From contig NC_090126.1 in NCBI RefSeq assembly GCF_023973825.1, positions 682,001 through 746,000 on the forward strand: a stretch of DNA of 64,000 nucleotides, in the 5' to 3' direction. Each line of letters starts with the position of its first letter. Position 1 is the stretch's first letter. This document shows, in pieces, positions 23,477 to 34,974 of this stretch. Made by a program: the position numbers and the translations under genes. This DNA comes from Plasmodium brasilianum. Its lineage: Eukaryota; Apicomplexa; Aconoidasida; Haemosporida; Plasmodiidae. The notes under the pieces were generated by a model. It made no database searches. It saw nothing but the letters and a program-made list of their open reading frames with translations, and was not told the origin of the DNA.

Positions 23477-24868
23477 ATGCATTTAATGGTTCTCCTTTTA
23501 TTAAATGTATACGTAGTTATTTGTGTGTGCAGACATGTTCATATAGACTCAAATTGCTTTGTTAATGTTTATTATTCAGGACACATAAAAAATAGGGTGT
23601 TAAACGTGAACAAATATTTATGCCCAGAAAAGAATTGCAGATATTATTGCAGAAAAAACTGCGAAAACAATTGGGGAAAAAAATTATTCCTTGTTCAGAA
23701 AAGCAAGGAAATAATAATAGGTACTAGAGATTCTCCATTAGCAATAAAACAGTCCGAAAAAGTGAAAATAAAACTTTTAACGTATTTTAAGAAAATTAAA
23801 AAAAATGTAAAAGTTATTTTAAAAACAATAAAAACAACAGGTGATCAAATATTAGACAAAAATGTTGGCTTATTTGGTGGAAAAGGAATATTCACAAAGG
23901 AATTAGATGAGCAGTTAATAAAAAATAATGTACATATGTGTGTGCATTCTTTAAAAGATGTTCCTTTAGTACTACCTGAACATATTCACTTGTCATGCTT
24001 TTTAAAAAGAGATACAATTAATGATGTCTTTTTATCAATGAAATATAAAAGTTTAAGTGATATGAATAAATCAAATGCTACAACGGTAGAAATAAAAAGC
24101 GACGATAATGATAATGATCGTGATAAAATAGAAGAACCAGAACAACAGAAAAGAAGTAGTGTGTACAAAAATGAGCAGAAAAATTCCTCATGTACTGTTG
24201 CAACTTCGTCACTGAGAAGAAGAAGCCAAATAAAAAATATATATAAAAATGTAAAAATAGAGAATATAAGAGGAAATATTAATACAAGAATAACAAAATT
24301 GTTTAATGGTCAATATGATTCTATAGTAATTGCATTGTGTGGCTTGGAAAGATTATTAACAAAGGAAATAATTCAAGATATTATAAAAAATAAGAAAAGT
24401 AGCATACCTAGTAAACAGCACATAATTAGCTATAATAACACGGATATTGATTTAAGTCTTTTTAGTATTCAAAAAATAAGTACAAAAATTATTTACCCTG
24501 CTTTATGCCAAGGTATTATAGCAGTTACATCAAACGATGAAAATTCAGAAATTACACACATTTTAAAGAGTATAAATGATAAAAAATCGGAAATTATGGC
24601 GAACATAGAAAGAGCATTTTTATATCAAACTGAAGGGAATTGTATGATGCCTATTGGTGGGTTTACAAAAATTGTAAGAAATAAAATTTTTTTTAATGCA
24701 ATTATTAATGATATTCATGGACACGAAAAATATAAAGTCAAAGAAATTGGACATGCATCCAATTATAACGATATTGCAATAAGAGCAGCAAGGAATATAA
24801 AACAGAAAATGGGTATTGAAAAATTCAGAAAAATAAAAGAAGAAGCAGCTGTGTTTTACACAGAATAA
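23477..24868 (+). CDS. PBGD: Porphobilinogen deaminase (hydroxymethylbilane synthase), apicoplast-targeted
   Basis: Haem pathway enzyme that condenses four porphobilinogen molecules into hydroxymethylbilane. Core motifs are all present: GTRDSPLAIKQSE; GLFGGKGIFTKELDEQL; HSLKDVP with the catalytic Asp at about residue 161; ATSSLRRRSQIKN and RGNINTRI for substrate/cofactor arginines; CQGI; and NCMMPIGGF, whose Cys at about residue 389 is the dipyrromethane attachment site. The protein is 463 residues against about 310-360 in bacteria and animals. The extra length is a hydrophobic N-terminus (MVLLLLNVYVVICVC, signal-peptide-like), a Cys/Lys/Asn-rich stretch to about residue 75 that fits a plastid transit peptide, and an acidic low-complexity insert at about residues 200-235. 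Targeting is inferred from the leader and from the known apicoplast location of this step. Single exon. Confidence 0.96.
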   Translation: MHLMVLLLLNVYVVICVCRHVHIDSNCFVNVYYSGHIKNRVLNVNKYLCPEKNCRYYCRKNCENNWGKKLFLVQKSKEIIIGTRDSPLAIKQSEKVKIKLLTYFKKIKKNVKVILKTIKTTGDQILDKNVGLFGGKGIFTKELDEQLIKNNVHMCVHSLKDVPLVLPEHIHLSCFLKRDTINDVFLSMKYKSLSDMNKSNATTVEIKSDDNDNDRDKIEEPEQQKRSSVYKNEQKNSSCTVATSSLRRRSQIKNIYKNVKIENIRGNINTRITKLFNGQYDSIVIALCGLERLLTKEIIQDIIKNKKSSIPSKQHIISYNNTDIDLSLFSIQKISTKIIYPALCQGIIAVTSNDENSEITHILKSINDKKSEIMANIERAFLYQTEGNCMMPIGGFTKIVRNKIFFNAIINDIHGHEKYKVKEIGHASNYNDIAIRAARNIKQKMGIEKFRKIKEEAAVFYTE

Positions 24869-26118
24869 GCAAAATTTTAAAATATTCCAAAAAATGATTA
24901 TTACAACTGAGAACATTTATTCATTATAAAAAAAAATATATATATATATATAAGTATCATCCTATAAAATAGTAATATATTGAAACTCTATATTTATTTA
25001 GTAAATAAAAAGCGTGTACCTACATATGAACATTTATATAATCATATATACATATGTTACTTAATCACTTGACACATGATATAAATTTAAATGTTAGAAC
25101 ATTCCTTGCTTTTAAACTATTGACAAGTTATTTTAAAACTTATTTTTTCTGTTTTTCCCTTTCTTAAATATTTTTTTCTTTACCCCTTATATTATTTTTA
25201 ATTCTCAAAAAGTTGTTTTATTTTTACATTCAAAACTTCAAAAAAAGTACTCTCTTTTATGTTTAATTTTGAATAATCTACAATTAATTTTACATCCTTA
25301 CAAATTTCAGAGAATACGGAAAAATTTTTCAAAAAATATTATTAATTGGTTACAGGATGTAAATACATATTATCATAATATGGTTACGTATGTACGAAAA
25401 CCCGTTTATCTTATAAAGGAAGATTTCCTTGTCACATAAAAATGTTGCTTCATAAATCGTACGTACTTTTTAAATTAGATAAAAAAAAAAAAATTGAAAA
25501 AATAATAAAATATAATGTAGAAATAACATTAAAACATTAAATAGTAATATTATATGTTACTATTATTAATTTTTTTATTTGTCACAAATTTTTAATTTTT
25601 ATATTATATTTTTTATCACAATTTTTTTATTTGTTAATGCTGCTTGAATTTAATTTAATAAATAGAAGAGAAAATTAATTTTTTTTTTTTAAATTATAAG
25701 ATTTATTTCGGAATAACAAGTTACACTATTTTTTATCCTCACAATTGATAAATATTCCTTTATTATAATTATTATCAAAATATGAAGCAACTGTTTGTTA
25801 ACGAAATTTGAAGTAAATTTCATTCCCAAAAAAAAGCTTTGGCCATAAATCACTTTGTCTATGTGGGGATACTTAAAATGGAGAATAAAAAGGTGGATAA
25901 ACATTTTATTGTTAACAAGCTTTTTTCTTTTGTTATAATTTTAATATGCGCTAAGAATGTTATACATACGTATAAGAATGAATGTGTGTATTTATATATT
26001 TGTAAGCTCATGTGTGTATATTTATGCATATTTGTACTTAAATAAAATTATCTGCAAAAATATCTTTATGTACTTATGCCCTGTTCTTTATTTATTATTT
26101 GTATATAAATAGATAAAA
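24869..26118. other. Intergenic region PBGD to small membrane-protein gene
   Basis: About 1.25 kb, A/T-rich. A short frame near 25839-26045 (with ATG at 25879) ends in Tyr/Ile/Cys-rich sequence and has no recognisable feature. A further 5' exon of the downstream gene starting at 25879 cannot be excluded, but the donor there is poor. Confidence 0.5.
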
Positions 26119-26540
26119 ATGAAGGAACACCAATGGAGGTTGTTTGAATATAATATGAGTAAATGGATTATTGAAAATAAATATATTTTAGATAAGGAAG
26201 AAAAGAAAAAATTCTATAAATGTGCAAACTACAGTATAGGTAGTGGTGTGATAAATGCATCGTTAATATATTTTTTTTGCAAAAAAAACAATAGATATTT
26301 TACACCTGTATCAAGGCTTTTTTTAACCTTTTCATTGGGTATTTACACATCCTTGGTTGTTAATAAAATATATAGGCGAAAAGCATACACCGAAGTAAGA
26401 CATAGTATATTATATTGCACTTGTTTATGCACTCATATATATATAAGAGCTTTAGAACTTTTTATTGAATATATTGGAAACATGACATCTATAAGTACAT
26501 ATGAACATATACGTATATATATATATATATATATATATAA

Positions 26541-26577
<37 letters not shown>

Positions 26578-27329
26578 CATATACATGTTAGCACATAAAA
26601 ACTCCATGTAATATACACATATAGCTGCTTATATATAAATAACTTAAAACAAAAAATCTTTTTTATTTTTGAAAGATATTGACCGAAAAAACAACAATGA
26701 CTGATAAGGCAGTAGAAATAATGAAAGATATATTAAATGTAAATAATAACAATAAATTACCATCCAGTGTAACTGAGCAAAAGGAAAAATATAGTAATAC
26801 AACTGACACAGATTCGAACAATTTTTTGGAAAATGGCTATATACAAATAAATACTGACTTTAAACCCAAAGGCAACGTAATTTTTTTCAAAATAAATAAT
26901 TGTGAATTTATATATGCACACATATATATACACGTATATATATATGTGTACCTTCTACAATTGATTTTTTTTTTTTTTTTCCAGAATGATGCTCCTTTAA
27001 CTCAAGATGTGTAAGTCAACAACAAAAAAAAAAAAAAATAATAATAAATAAATAAGCACTGGTATAAATACCATTCTTCGTGTATTTTTCCCTTTCTACT
27101 TTTGCAGAAATGAAAGTTTGGTAAAGGAACAAATGAATGAGTTAGACAGGTATGATATATCATAGATATTATTTCGGAAATCCATATTTTTTAGAACCAT
27201 ATTTTTTTTACAAACGGAATTCATATTATAATATATATGAAAACTATTGTTTTTAGATGTAAAGATCTATCCGTGTGCACAGACGAAAATTTAAAAAATA
27301 TGATAAAAACATTAGAAAAATTTTCTTAA
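26119..27329 (+). CDS. Small membrane protein of unknown function (5 exons)
   Basis: Exons read as 26119-26394, 26676-26876, 26985-27010, 27108-27149 and 27257-27329. Four GT..AG introns keep one frame and give 205 residues. Exon 1 encodes a polar start (HQWRLFEYNMSKWIIENKY), then two hydrophobic segments, about residues 36-52 (SIGSGVINASLIYFF) and 62-82 (VSRLFLTFSLGIYTSLVV), joined by a basic loop. The remainder is Asn/Thr/Lys-rich, ending in a short helical tail (MIKTLEKFS). Two of the exons are only 26 and 42 bases. The two-span hairpin after a KEEKKKFYKC stretch faintly recalls OCIA-domain mitochondrial proteins, but the match is too weak to name it. The splice sites make the gene convincing. 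Convergent with the ATP11-like gene. Confidence 0.75.
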
Positions 27330-27913
27330 AAACCTGACAAAATTATTCTGCAAAATATACACAGTTATAATATAATTATGAAATTATACACAAATGATTT
27401 AATAAATTTTGAATTAATAGCACATGAACTGAATAAGATAAAAAAAAGAATGCAGACTAGAGATATAATTCAGCATAAAAAATACATATTTGTATATGTA
27501 TACATACTCATATATGTATATATATATATGTGTAAACGTATGTATGCGTTATTTAAAATCATGTACAAAAGCTGAAATGAATGAAATTAAAAATACAGTT
27601 CTACAAATTTTTAATCACATTGTATGCAATTGGCACAAACATACTTACGGTGTCTTTTCACTTTCGTAGGCAGAATTCTTACCTTTTAAAAGAATCTAGC
27701 GATAGTAATGAATAATATAAAAAATGATTAAAAATAGGCATAGTTGAAAAAAAAATATATATAAGTGTTTGTTAAAAAAAATACTGGTGCTGTACCATAG
27801 CAGTGCTCATTTGTACACGTTTATGCCCTTTCTTTTTAGGCATATCTGTAAGCTGGGATGAAATAAGACGGATGAATGGGTAAATAAATACAAGGATAGT
27901 AAACAATGATATT
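27330..27913. other. Intergenic region between convergent genes
   Basis: About 0.6 kb between the stops of the small membrane-protein gene and the ATP11-like gene. A/T-rich 3' UTR-like sequence; frames here are short and low-complexity. Confidence 0.6.
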
Positions 27914-28483
27914 TTAAAACATATTTTGGAATTTGTTAAAAAATGCTTTATAATTAAAATTCCTGCTGTCATTATTAAATTTGTACACATACTGAAAATT
28001 GTTAAAGTCAGCATAAAAGAATTGAATGTAATTAAAAATTTTTTTGGCTTGATCTTTTGTTATAGTATTATTTATAATATTTAATTTTGTTAAAATAATT
28101 TCTTTATTTTTTAATTCGTCAAAAAAATTTAACGTAATATACGGCATTGAATTAGACCTGTATTTATTATAATCTTCAAGTGGTGTTACAAATACTAACT
28201 TATAATCAATAAATTGAGAATAGAAGTTTATGTAACCATTTTGTTTTTTAGATGGAATAATAAAATGAGAATTATTTTTGCAATTTTTTTTTATTAATTC
28301 ATATTTTTGTATATTTATATAATCAGCAATAACATATTTTTCATTTTTATACTTCTCCTTCCATATGTTTATTATTCTATTTTTATCTTCTTTTTCGAAT
28401 AATTTTAATTTTACCACATTTTTCAGTTCCCTCGAGCATGGTAGTGAAAAATAAAATCTTTTGTTACCACTACACTGCAGCAT
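27914..28483 (-). CDS. ATP11-type mitochondrial F1-ATPase assembly factor
   Basis: ATP11 (ATPAF1) is a matrix chaperone that binds the F1 beta subunit and prevents its aggregation before the alpha3-beta3 hexamer forms. The 189-residue product shows the family layout. It has IINIWKEKYKN near residues 38-48, then ADYINIQKYELIKKN and the conserved FIIPSKKQNGYINFYSQF block. Next come FVTPLEDYNKYRSNSMPYIT, LNFFDELKNKEIILTKLNI, and the C-terminal QAKKIFNYIQFFY. Known members are longer (about 250-330 residues) because of a mitochondrial presequence. Here only about 35 residues precede the domain, including FYFSLPCSREL, so the leader is short or an upstream exon is missed. Recognition is by motif order, not a search. 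Single visible exon, start ATG at 28483. Confidence 0.85.
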   Translation of the reverse strand: MLQCSGNKRFYFSLPCSRELKNVVKLKLFEKEDKNRIINIWKEKYKNEKYVIADYINIQKYELIKKNCKNNSHFIIPSKKQNGYINFYSQFIDYKLVFVTPLEDYNKYRSNSMPYITLNFFDELKNKEIILTKLNIINNTITKDQAKKIFNYIQFFYADFNNFQYVYKFNNDSRNFNYKAFFNKFQNMF

Positions 28484-29784
28484 TATTCAATTTTTTACTT
28501 TTACACAGCCATTTATTGTATGTACATATGTGCCTATAAATATATATATATATATTTTTTTTTATGCACACCATATTCACCTTTTAAAACTTCTCATAAT
28601 TTCCCCTTTTTTTTAAGTTATTTTTCTTCTCCTTATAATTCCTTTTTTACCATTTAATTGAAGATAATTTAACGAAGAGTTATTTATTATGTCGAATATT
28701 TAATTATAAATCTATTTTGTTTCATTTTCCTCCAACCTTATACCACACATCTCCATCATTCTTCGCATCGTGTGCTCAGATATATGCATATGTATATTTT
28801 TAACTTGTATATTATATAGTACACAATACTTCTATTAATTTAAGGGTAAAAAAAAAGAAAAAAGAATTATATATAAAACTGAAAAATGTGAAAAATAATT
28901 ACTGAAAAAAAATTTATATTTTTGGAAAAAAAAAAAAGAAAAAACTATTTGCATTCATAGGCATGAAGAACAAAATGTCACAAGCTAATTTTAAAAGGGT
29001 AAATGTGTTTTAAAAAAAAAAGTATTAAAAAGCACAAAACAGTATGTTCGAAGGTGTTTCTAACTTAAGTATATTCAACATAATAAAGTTTTTACTTGTA
29101 AAAAAAAAAAAAAAAAACGAATGTATGTGTGCATAATAAAAGCGAGAGAGGTCATTTTAAAAGAGAAAAAGTCATTTCGATTAAAATATAACAGTTTTTA
29201 TGAAGAATGTCAAACCAAAAAAATGCAGATATGCATTTTATATGTGTATGTAAACAAGTATATGCAGTAACACCATTAAACACAAACAACTTTATTTTTA
29301 AAAAAATTAAAAAGTAAAAATAATTAATTATAAAATTCAGAATAACTTTAAGAAAAGTAAGAACAGAGCATATGTTAATAACACTAAATACGAAATTGTT
29401 CAAATATATATTTATGTACATATATATGTAATTATTCATAATGGTAGGAAGGTGGGGTTATGCATATCTATGTACGTATTTTGTAATTAAATATAAAATA
29501 AAAAAAAAAAAAAAAGTAAATGATAATGTAAAACATGCGTTCTTAAAAGAAATCTATTTATAAAAGCAAATAGTTATTTTTATTATAAATAAAGAAAAAA
29601 AAAAAAAAAAAATAATTAAAAAGTTATACAATGATCTCATAATATTCCGTAAAATGGAATTTTTAAGGATATTAGTAGAAATGTGCAAAACTTACACATG
29701 TATATGTGCATATATACATACATATGTACGATGCATATTTTTAAGTGTACAAGTAACATATATATATATATATATATACACATA
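28484..29784. other. Intergenic region upstream of the ATP11-like gene
   Basis: About 1.3 kb between two minus-strand genes, with several poly(A) runs (near 29101-29117 and 29594-29612). It should hold the ATP11-like promoter and the 3' UTR of the ABC transporter gene. No gene is recognised. Confidence 0.6.
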
Positions 29785-32385
29785 TTAGTACGTGTTCTGA
29801 TTTAAAATCTGCCTCAAAATATCGCAGGGCTTTTCGAGCACGTTATTTCTCAAACCAAATTGTATCATAGTACCATCATTCAGCACGCCAATGTAATCAA
29901 CAAAATTTAACAAATCTAGTCTATGCGTAAATATAATAGTAGTTTTCCCCTTCATATGTTTAAGTAATGCTTCATTTATAATTTTTTCTGATAAACTATC
30001 TAAAGAAGAAGTGGGTTCATCAAAAATTAATATTTTATTATTTTTAAATAAGTTTTGTGCAAGGTATACTCGTTGTTTTTGCCCACCTGACAGAAATGAC
30101 CCATTCACACCAACATTAATATTGTCATATTTAGAATAATTAATTAAAAAATCGTGAATATTAAAATCTTTGTACATACTTTTTAATTGATCTTCCGTTA
30201 TATTGTTTATATTTTTTTGTGTATTTCGCATTTGCTCTGATAGAAAATTATAAATTTCCCTCCTACGATCATTTATTATTTCTTTCGAATTATCATTTTT
30301 TTCAACACTAAAATAATTTTTCTTATTAGTATATGTATCCTTATTATTCACTTCTTCAATTAATTTAATTTGTTCCTTTAACATTGACACATGGGCTTTG
30401 TACGGATATAGCAAATTAGACCTCACTGAGATATTAAATAGAAAAGGGTTTTGGGTAATAATTCCTAAAATAGATCTTAATGCAGAGGAATTAATATTAT
30501 TGATGGGGAAATTACCTATTAATATATTTCCCGAGTTAACAGAATTTTTTTTTGAGAGCAAATTTAAAATTGTAGTTTTTCCACTGCCACTTTTTCCAAC
30601 TATAGCAACTGACTTATTGTGAGGTAAATAAAATGAAACATTTTTTAAAGCATAATTTTTCTTCGCTCCATTTTCTCCCCTACTAGCCAAACCACCATCA
30701 CTATTGCTACTATCACTATTACAACTACCACTATTGCTAATACCAATGTTGCTACCACTACTATTACTGATTTGATTAGTACTACTACCTACTGTATTAA
30801 CATTGTTGTTGTTATCGTACGAAAAAGATACATTATCGAACTTAATTGCATAATCGTCACTTCTAAGGAATTTAATTGAATCGTTAAGCCAGTATTCATT
30901 GAGCTCATTTTTTGGTAAATTTATAATTTGCAAAACTTTGGAACATGATCCTATACATTTTTGTAAGTCCCCAATTGACTGCATAACTCCTTGTATTCCA
31001 CTACCACAAAATAAAGAATACATAATTAATGAAAATAAATCACCTGTATTTATAAATTTGTTAGCTATTAAATAATTTCCATAATTAATTAAATGCAATA
31101 AAAAGAGAGAAATGATACTAAAAAATAAGAAATGATTTCCAGCTTTTATAAAAGAATATTTTGTTCCTGCTTTGTACACTTCATCTAAATATTTTGTAAA
31201 TTCTCTTTTTTCAAATGATTCTCCATTCAATAATCGGACATTACTTATATTATGTATTTTTTCAGATGCAAAATCAATACATTCACTTAATTTCTCTTGC
31301 TTATATATACTAATTCTTTTCACATATTTTCCATATGATGTGCCAATTAATAAAGCAGTTGAAACAGGTAGTAAAAAAGAATTAAATAATTTGCTAGGAG
31401 ATATATGTAAAGCACATATACCTCCTATTAAGGCTGCAATAAAATTTCGTATACCAAAAGACAAATGAATCAATATCTTTGAAGACACTTCAATATCATT
31501 TGATAATCTAGTTATTAATTCTCCTGTTTTTTGCTTATCAAAAAAAGAAAGATTTTGATTTAATATTTTTTCAAATAAACTTTTTCTTAATCGTCTAGTG
31601 ATTTTTTCTATTGAGGTTTCAATAAAATAAATTCGACAAAAACTAAATGTAGATATACCCAAAATTAAAAATGCAGTTTTATAAACTTCGCTCATTACAT
31701 ATTTCAATGATTCTTCTTTTCCTCCATACATATTTATTATTTTGCTTATACACATTGGAAAAAGCATTTGACCTAATGATGATATTAGTAAACATGCCAT
31801 TGATAATGCTAAATAGTTTCTCTCCTTTTTCAATATTCTATATATATCTTTTATCGATATACCTTCCAAGTGACTGCTGAATTTTCTTTCAAACGATTCC
31901 TTGAAACTCTTTTTTAAGTTAAAGAACCCGGACTTACTATTATTCCCACCATCGCTACAGTTACTTTCACTCTCACTACTACTACTGCTGAAGCTACCAC
32001 TACTGCTACTACCATTTTTGCTACTTCCTCGTTCACTGTTACCTCTACCGTTTCCACTGTTCATGCTAAACAACTTTATTTTCCATTTACTAGGTCCTGT
32101 AAATAAACTTCTATTACTATTACCCCCATTTTTTATACTTCCAAATATCTGTGGTGAATTAGGCCTCTCATTTTTACATATATTAAAATTATTAATATAA
32201 CTCATACTTTTATTTATAAAGAATAAATTCCTTTCTTTTGTTATATTTGTGTAATTTGCATTATATTTTGTAACATATATTATGCTTCGGCTTTTATATC
32301 TATTTAAATTTCTTATATCTCTTAAAAGGAAAACACGGCGATCAACCGTCAAACAATAATTTACCATGATATGTTTTATTAACAT
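29785..32385 (-). CDS. MDR7: Half-size ABC transporter, B family (MDR7 type)
   Basis: TMD-NBD half transporter of 866 residues that should work as a dimer. Residues 1 to about 70 are basic and hydroxylated with few acids, which suits a mitochondrial or other organellar leader. A Gly/Ser/Asn-rich stretch follows at about 110-160. The membrane domain spans about 185-480. The nucleotide-binding domain has Walker A GKSGSGKTT near 597, a Q-loop Gln in GIITQNPFLF, the signature LSGGQKQR near 765, Walker B ILIFDEPTSSLD near 785-796, and the switch His in IIFTHRLDLL near 820. All catalytic residues are present. Two insertions interrupt the domain: a Ser/Gly/Asn run between its first strands and Walker A, and about 95 residues between Q-loop and signature. 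In Plasmodium this half transporter is usually called MDR7 or ABCB7; it should not be equated with human ABCB7 without a tree. Substrate unknown. ATG at 32383-32385. Confidence 0.93.
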   Translation of the reverse strand: MLIKHIMVNYCLTVDRRVFLLRDIRNLNRYKSRSIIYVTKYNANYTNITKERNLFFINKSMSYINNFNICKNERPNSPQIFGSIKNGGNSNRSLFTGPSKWKIKLFSMNSGNGRGNSERGSSKNGSSSSGSFSSSSSESESNCSDGGNNSKSGFFNLKKSFKESFERKFSSHLEGISIKDIYRILKKERNYLALSMACLLISSLGQMLFPMCISKIINMYGGKEESLKYVMSEVYKTAFLILGISTFSFCRIYFIETSIEKITRRLRKSLFEKILNQNLSFFDKQKTGELITRLSNDIEVSSKILIHLSFGIRNFIAALIGGICALHISPSKLFNSFLLPVSTALLIGTSYGKYVKRISIYKQEKLSECIDFASEKIHNISNVRLLNGESFEKREFTKYLDEVYKAGTKYSFIKAGNHFLFFSIISLFLLHLINYGNYLIANKFINTGDLFSLIMYSLFCGSGIQGVMQSIGDLQKCIGSCSKVLQIINLPKNELNEYWLNDSIKFLRSDDYAIKFDNVSFSYDNNNNVNTVGSSTNQISNSSGSNIGISNSGSCNSDSSNSDGGLASRGENGAKKNYALKNVSFYLPHNKSVAIVGKSGSGKTTILNLLSKKNSVNSGNILIGNFPINNINSSALRSILGIITQNPFLFNISVRSNLLYPYKAHVSMLKEQIKLIEEVNNKDTYTNKKNYFSVEKNDNSKEIINDRRREIYNFLSEQMRNTQKNINNITEDQLKSMYKDFNIHDFLINYSKYDNINVGVNGSFLSGGQKQRVYLAQNLFKNNKILIFDEPTSSLDSLSEKIINEALLKHMKGKTTIIFTHRLDLLNFVDYIGVLNDGTMIQFGLRNNVLEKPCDILRQILNQNTY

Positions 32386-34974
32386 TGTATTTACCTATAG
32401 GACGTGGAGAAAAAAACTCGAATTAAAACAATTAGTAAAAATAAAAACTGCAAATTGATGCAACCAATTTTGAACGAACGAAGCGAAGACAATTGTGCAA
32501 TAGACAAGCGTACGCCATGGTGCACGGAGTAAATGTAGAAACATAAGCAAACAAATATAAATACATACAAATATAAATACATACAAATATAAATACATAC
32601 ATATGTAAAAACAAACATATATAAAAACAAACATATATAAATCCATACATGCACTTATACATATAAATCTATATTTTAATTTTAAATTTAATTACAAGAT
32701 CGATAATGATCTTTTCGAATGACATGTCGTTTATTAAAGTGTTTTACCTAGTATAACTTGTCAAATGTTTTGTGGTATATTTTTCCTATTCTCTTCTTGT
32801 GCGTTATGTTTTGCTTTTTTTTTTTTTTTTACGTCTTTTATTATGTACACGTTCAGCGTTGAGCCATTACTCGAATATTCGCACAAATTCTTAGAAATTT
32901 TTTTTGTTTACTCAAAATATTATATATACGTCCATTAAACACATATATATATATATATACATGTATGTGTGTGTGGTTAAATTATTACATCTTCTTATTT
33001 ACCTGCTCTTTACTAGCTTTGAGCAGTGAGACTTCACTTTTTTTTATTTTCAAAAAGTGCGGTAATAAGATTAATTCCTTAATATGTTTGTGGCAGTTGT
33101 TATATTTTCTTTTTTTTATTTTTCCTTTTAACTTATTTTATTCCTTTTTTTTTCCGAATAGACCAAATGGCGTGTTATTTTTATGTGATATATTTTTTTT
33201 TAACTTGTTAGACTTAACGTTTTATGCAGAAGTATATTTACCTTCACGCATTTTTCACTAAAGCTGTATGTCGGTGCCTGCAAAAGAGCTTCTACAGGAA
33301 CAAATGTCTGCACAGATATCTGAACGAGTAAACAACTTAGTAATTTATTTTATTTTTTTGATAACTTATCAATTTGTAAATTCTGCACTCGTTATACTTC
33401 AAAGAGAAAAAATTAAAATAAAATACACTTCAACTTGTTTAACATAACTTTATGCAGAGGCATTCGTCAGCTTTCTTCTATATATGAAAAAAGGCGAATA
33501 TACTATATATGTATGAATTTATGTACAAATGCATGTATGCATGTAATACTTATGTTACTACAAAATAGGATGATGAAAAAGAAAATGCTTTAAATTGTTG
33601 ATTCATTTTGTTGTGTTCAAAAGTTTGCACGTGAAACAGGTAAAAGTAAGTAGCGTATGTAAATGTGCGCAAACTTATACTAACACATTAAATACATACA
33701 TATGTGAGTATATATGCAGGTGTTTACCATAAAAAAAAAAATTTTTTTCCTCATACCTGATAAGTTTATGTTATATTAACTAATATAGAGAAGAAGTTAT
33801 TAAGGTATATTTTTTGTGAATAAAGGTAATTCATATTGTAAAAACGAATACAGCTTTCTTATTTTGTTTAGCTTAACATTAGGTTTATATGCTTAAAAAT
33901 TTTTTTTTTTTAAAAACTTTGACGTTGATTATTTACAAAGATTTGTTACTTTTATTATTTTTCATTTGGTTGGTGCTTTTTCGTATTATTCTCTTTCCTT
34001 ATTTTCTTTTTCTTTTTTTATTATTTATCCCTTTTTCCCAAATAAAGCAAAAAAAAACAAATTATAAGAATCAAATGAATGTTTTATTAAAAATAATATA
34101 TGTGTATTTATAAGTTTGCCAAAAGTCTTCTTTTCGTTCATATGTTATTTATAAAATTTTTAGTAAACTTTAAAATTGGGGAGGTATTTAAAAGGAAGAT
34201 AAAGAACATAAGGAAGAAAACATACGTTTATGCACATATAAAATAAACATCTAAACCCTATATATTACTTATTATATAATATATATTTTTTTTAATTATA
34301 ATTATGTACAAATGTGTTGTAAATTTATAAAATGAATGAGGGTTATAAGGATAAATGCTCATCATTTTGTAAAGTGAAATAAGAGAAAATATAAAAGTGG
34401 TATAGTGTAACTATATTAAATCCTTTTTTGTAGATTTTTTAAAATTTTGGATTTAGTAGAAAACCAGAAAGGAAAGCAATTAAATGTATTTAAGAGAATA
34501 TTATATACATTTATATATATAATGTACACTTTTAAGTACACATAGGAATGTATATTCAGAGTATCTTAAGTTTTGTGTAACGAAATTACCAAACAGCTTA
34601 TTCACAAATTTCTCCTGCTTCATATTGTTCATATAACCTTGATGTTATGATTTATTTGTAAGCCAGTGATGAATAGCTGCATTTTTCAAAACCTTAATAA
34701 GCGGTACGGGGAATTCTATAATACCTTATTTTGATATGGTATCATAGTTAAGTAAGCTTCACCATATGCTGAAGTTATGTATGGGTATATGTATACGTAT
34801 ACATATATGTATGTATATATAATTATACGTATACGTTTAAGTTTTTCGATTTTCATCTTTTCCTTTTACCCAGCCTTCAGTTTTCCGTGCTAAAGAAAAA
34901 TTTGAAAAAAAAGTAGTAATAAGAAAGGTTCTTCCCATTGAAGGTAGCATAAAATATTACACTGAAATAATATA
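32386..34974. other. Intergenic region between divergent MDR7 and L1
   Basis: About 2.6 kb between two divergent starts. Near 32545-32600 a 16-bp unit ('caaatataaatacata') repeats about three times in the MDR7 5' region, followed by 'acaaacatatataaa' units. Frames near 32965-33261 and 33889-34113 are Phe/Leu-rich without features. No gene or RNA is recognised. Confidence 0.6.
32545..32645. repeat. 16-bp tandem repeat upstream of MDR7
   Basis: Three near-identical 'caaatataaatacata' units followed by 'aaaacaaacatatata' units, within about 260 bases of the MDR7 start codon. Open in all three minus-strand frames by chance (Met/Tyr/Ile/Cys-rich). Confidence 0.8.

Noticed and set aside
25839..26045. 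Possible extra 5' exon of the small membrane-protein gene
   Set aside because: The only donors either have poor sequence (gtggat) or give the wrong phase for the exon at 26119; kept as a remote possibility only.
27772..28014. 80-codon minus-strand ORF overlapping the end of the ATP11-like gene
   Set aside because: Different frame, low complexity, overlaps a recognised domain gene.
32391..32662. Three overlapping Met/Tyr/Ile/Cys-rich minus-strand ORFs upstream of MDR7
   Set aside because: They are frames of the 16-bp repeat and do not join the transporter frame by a recognisable intron.
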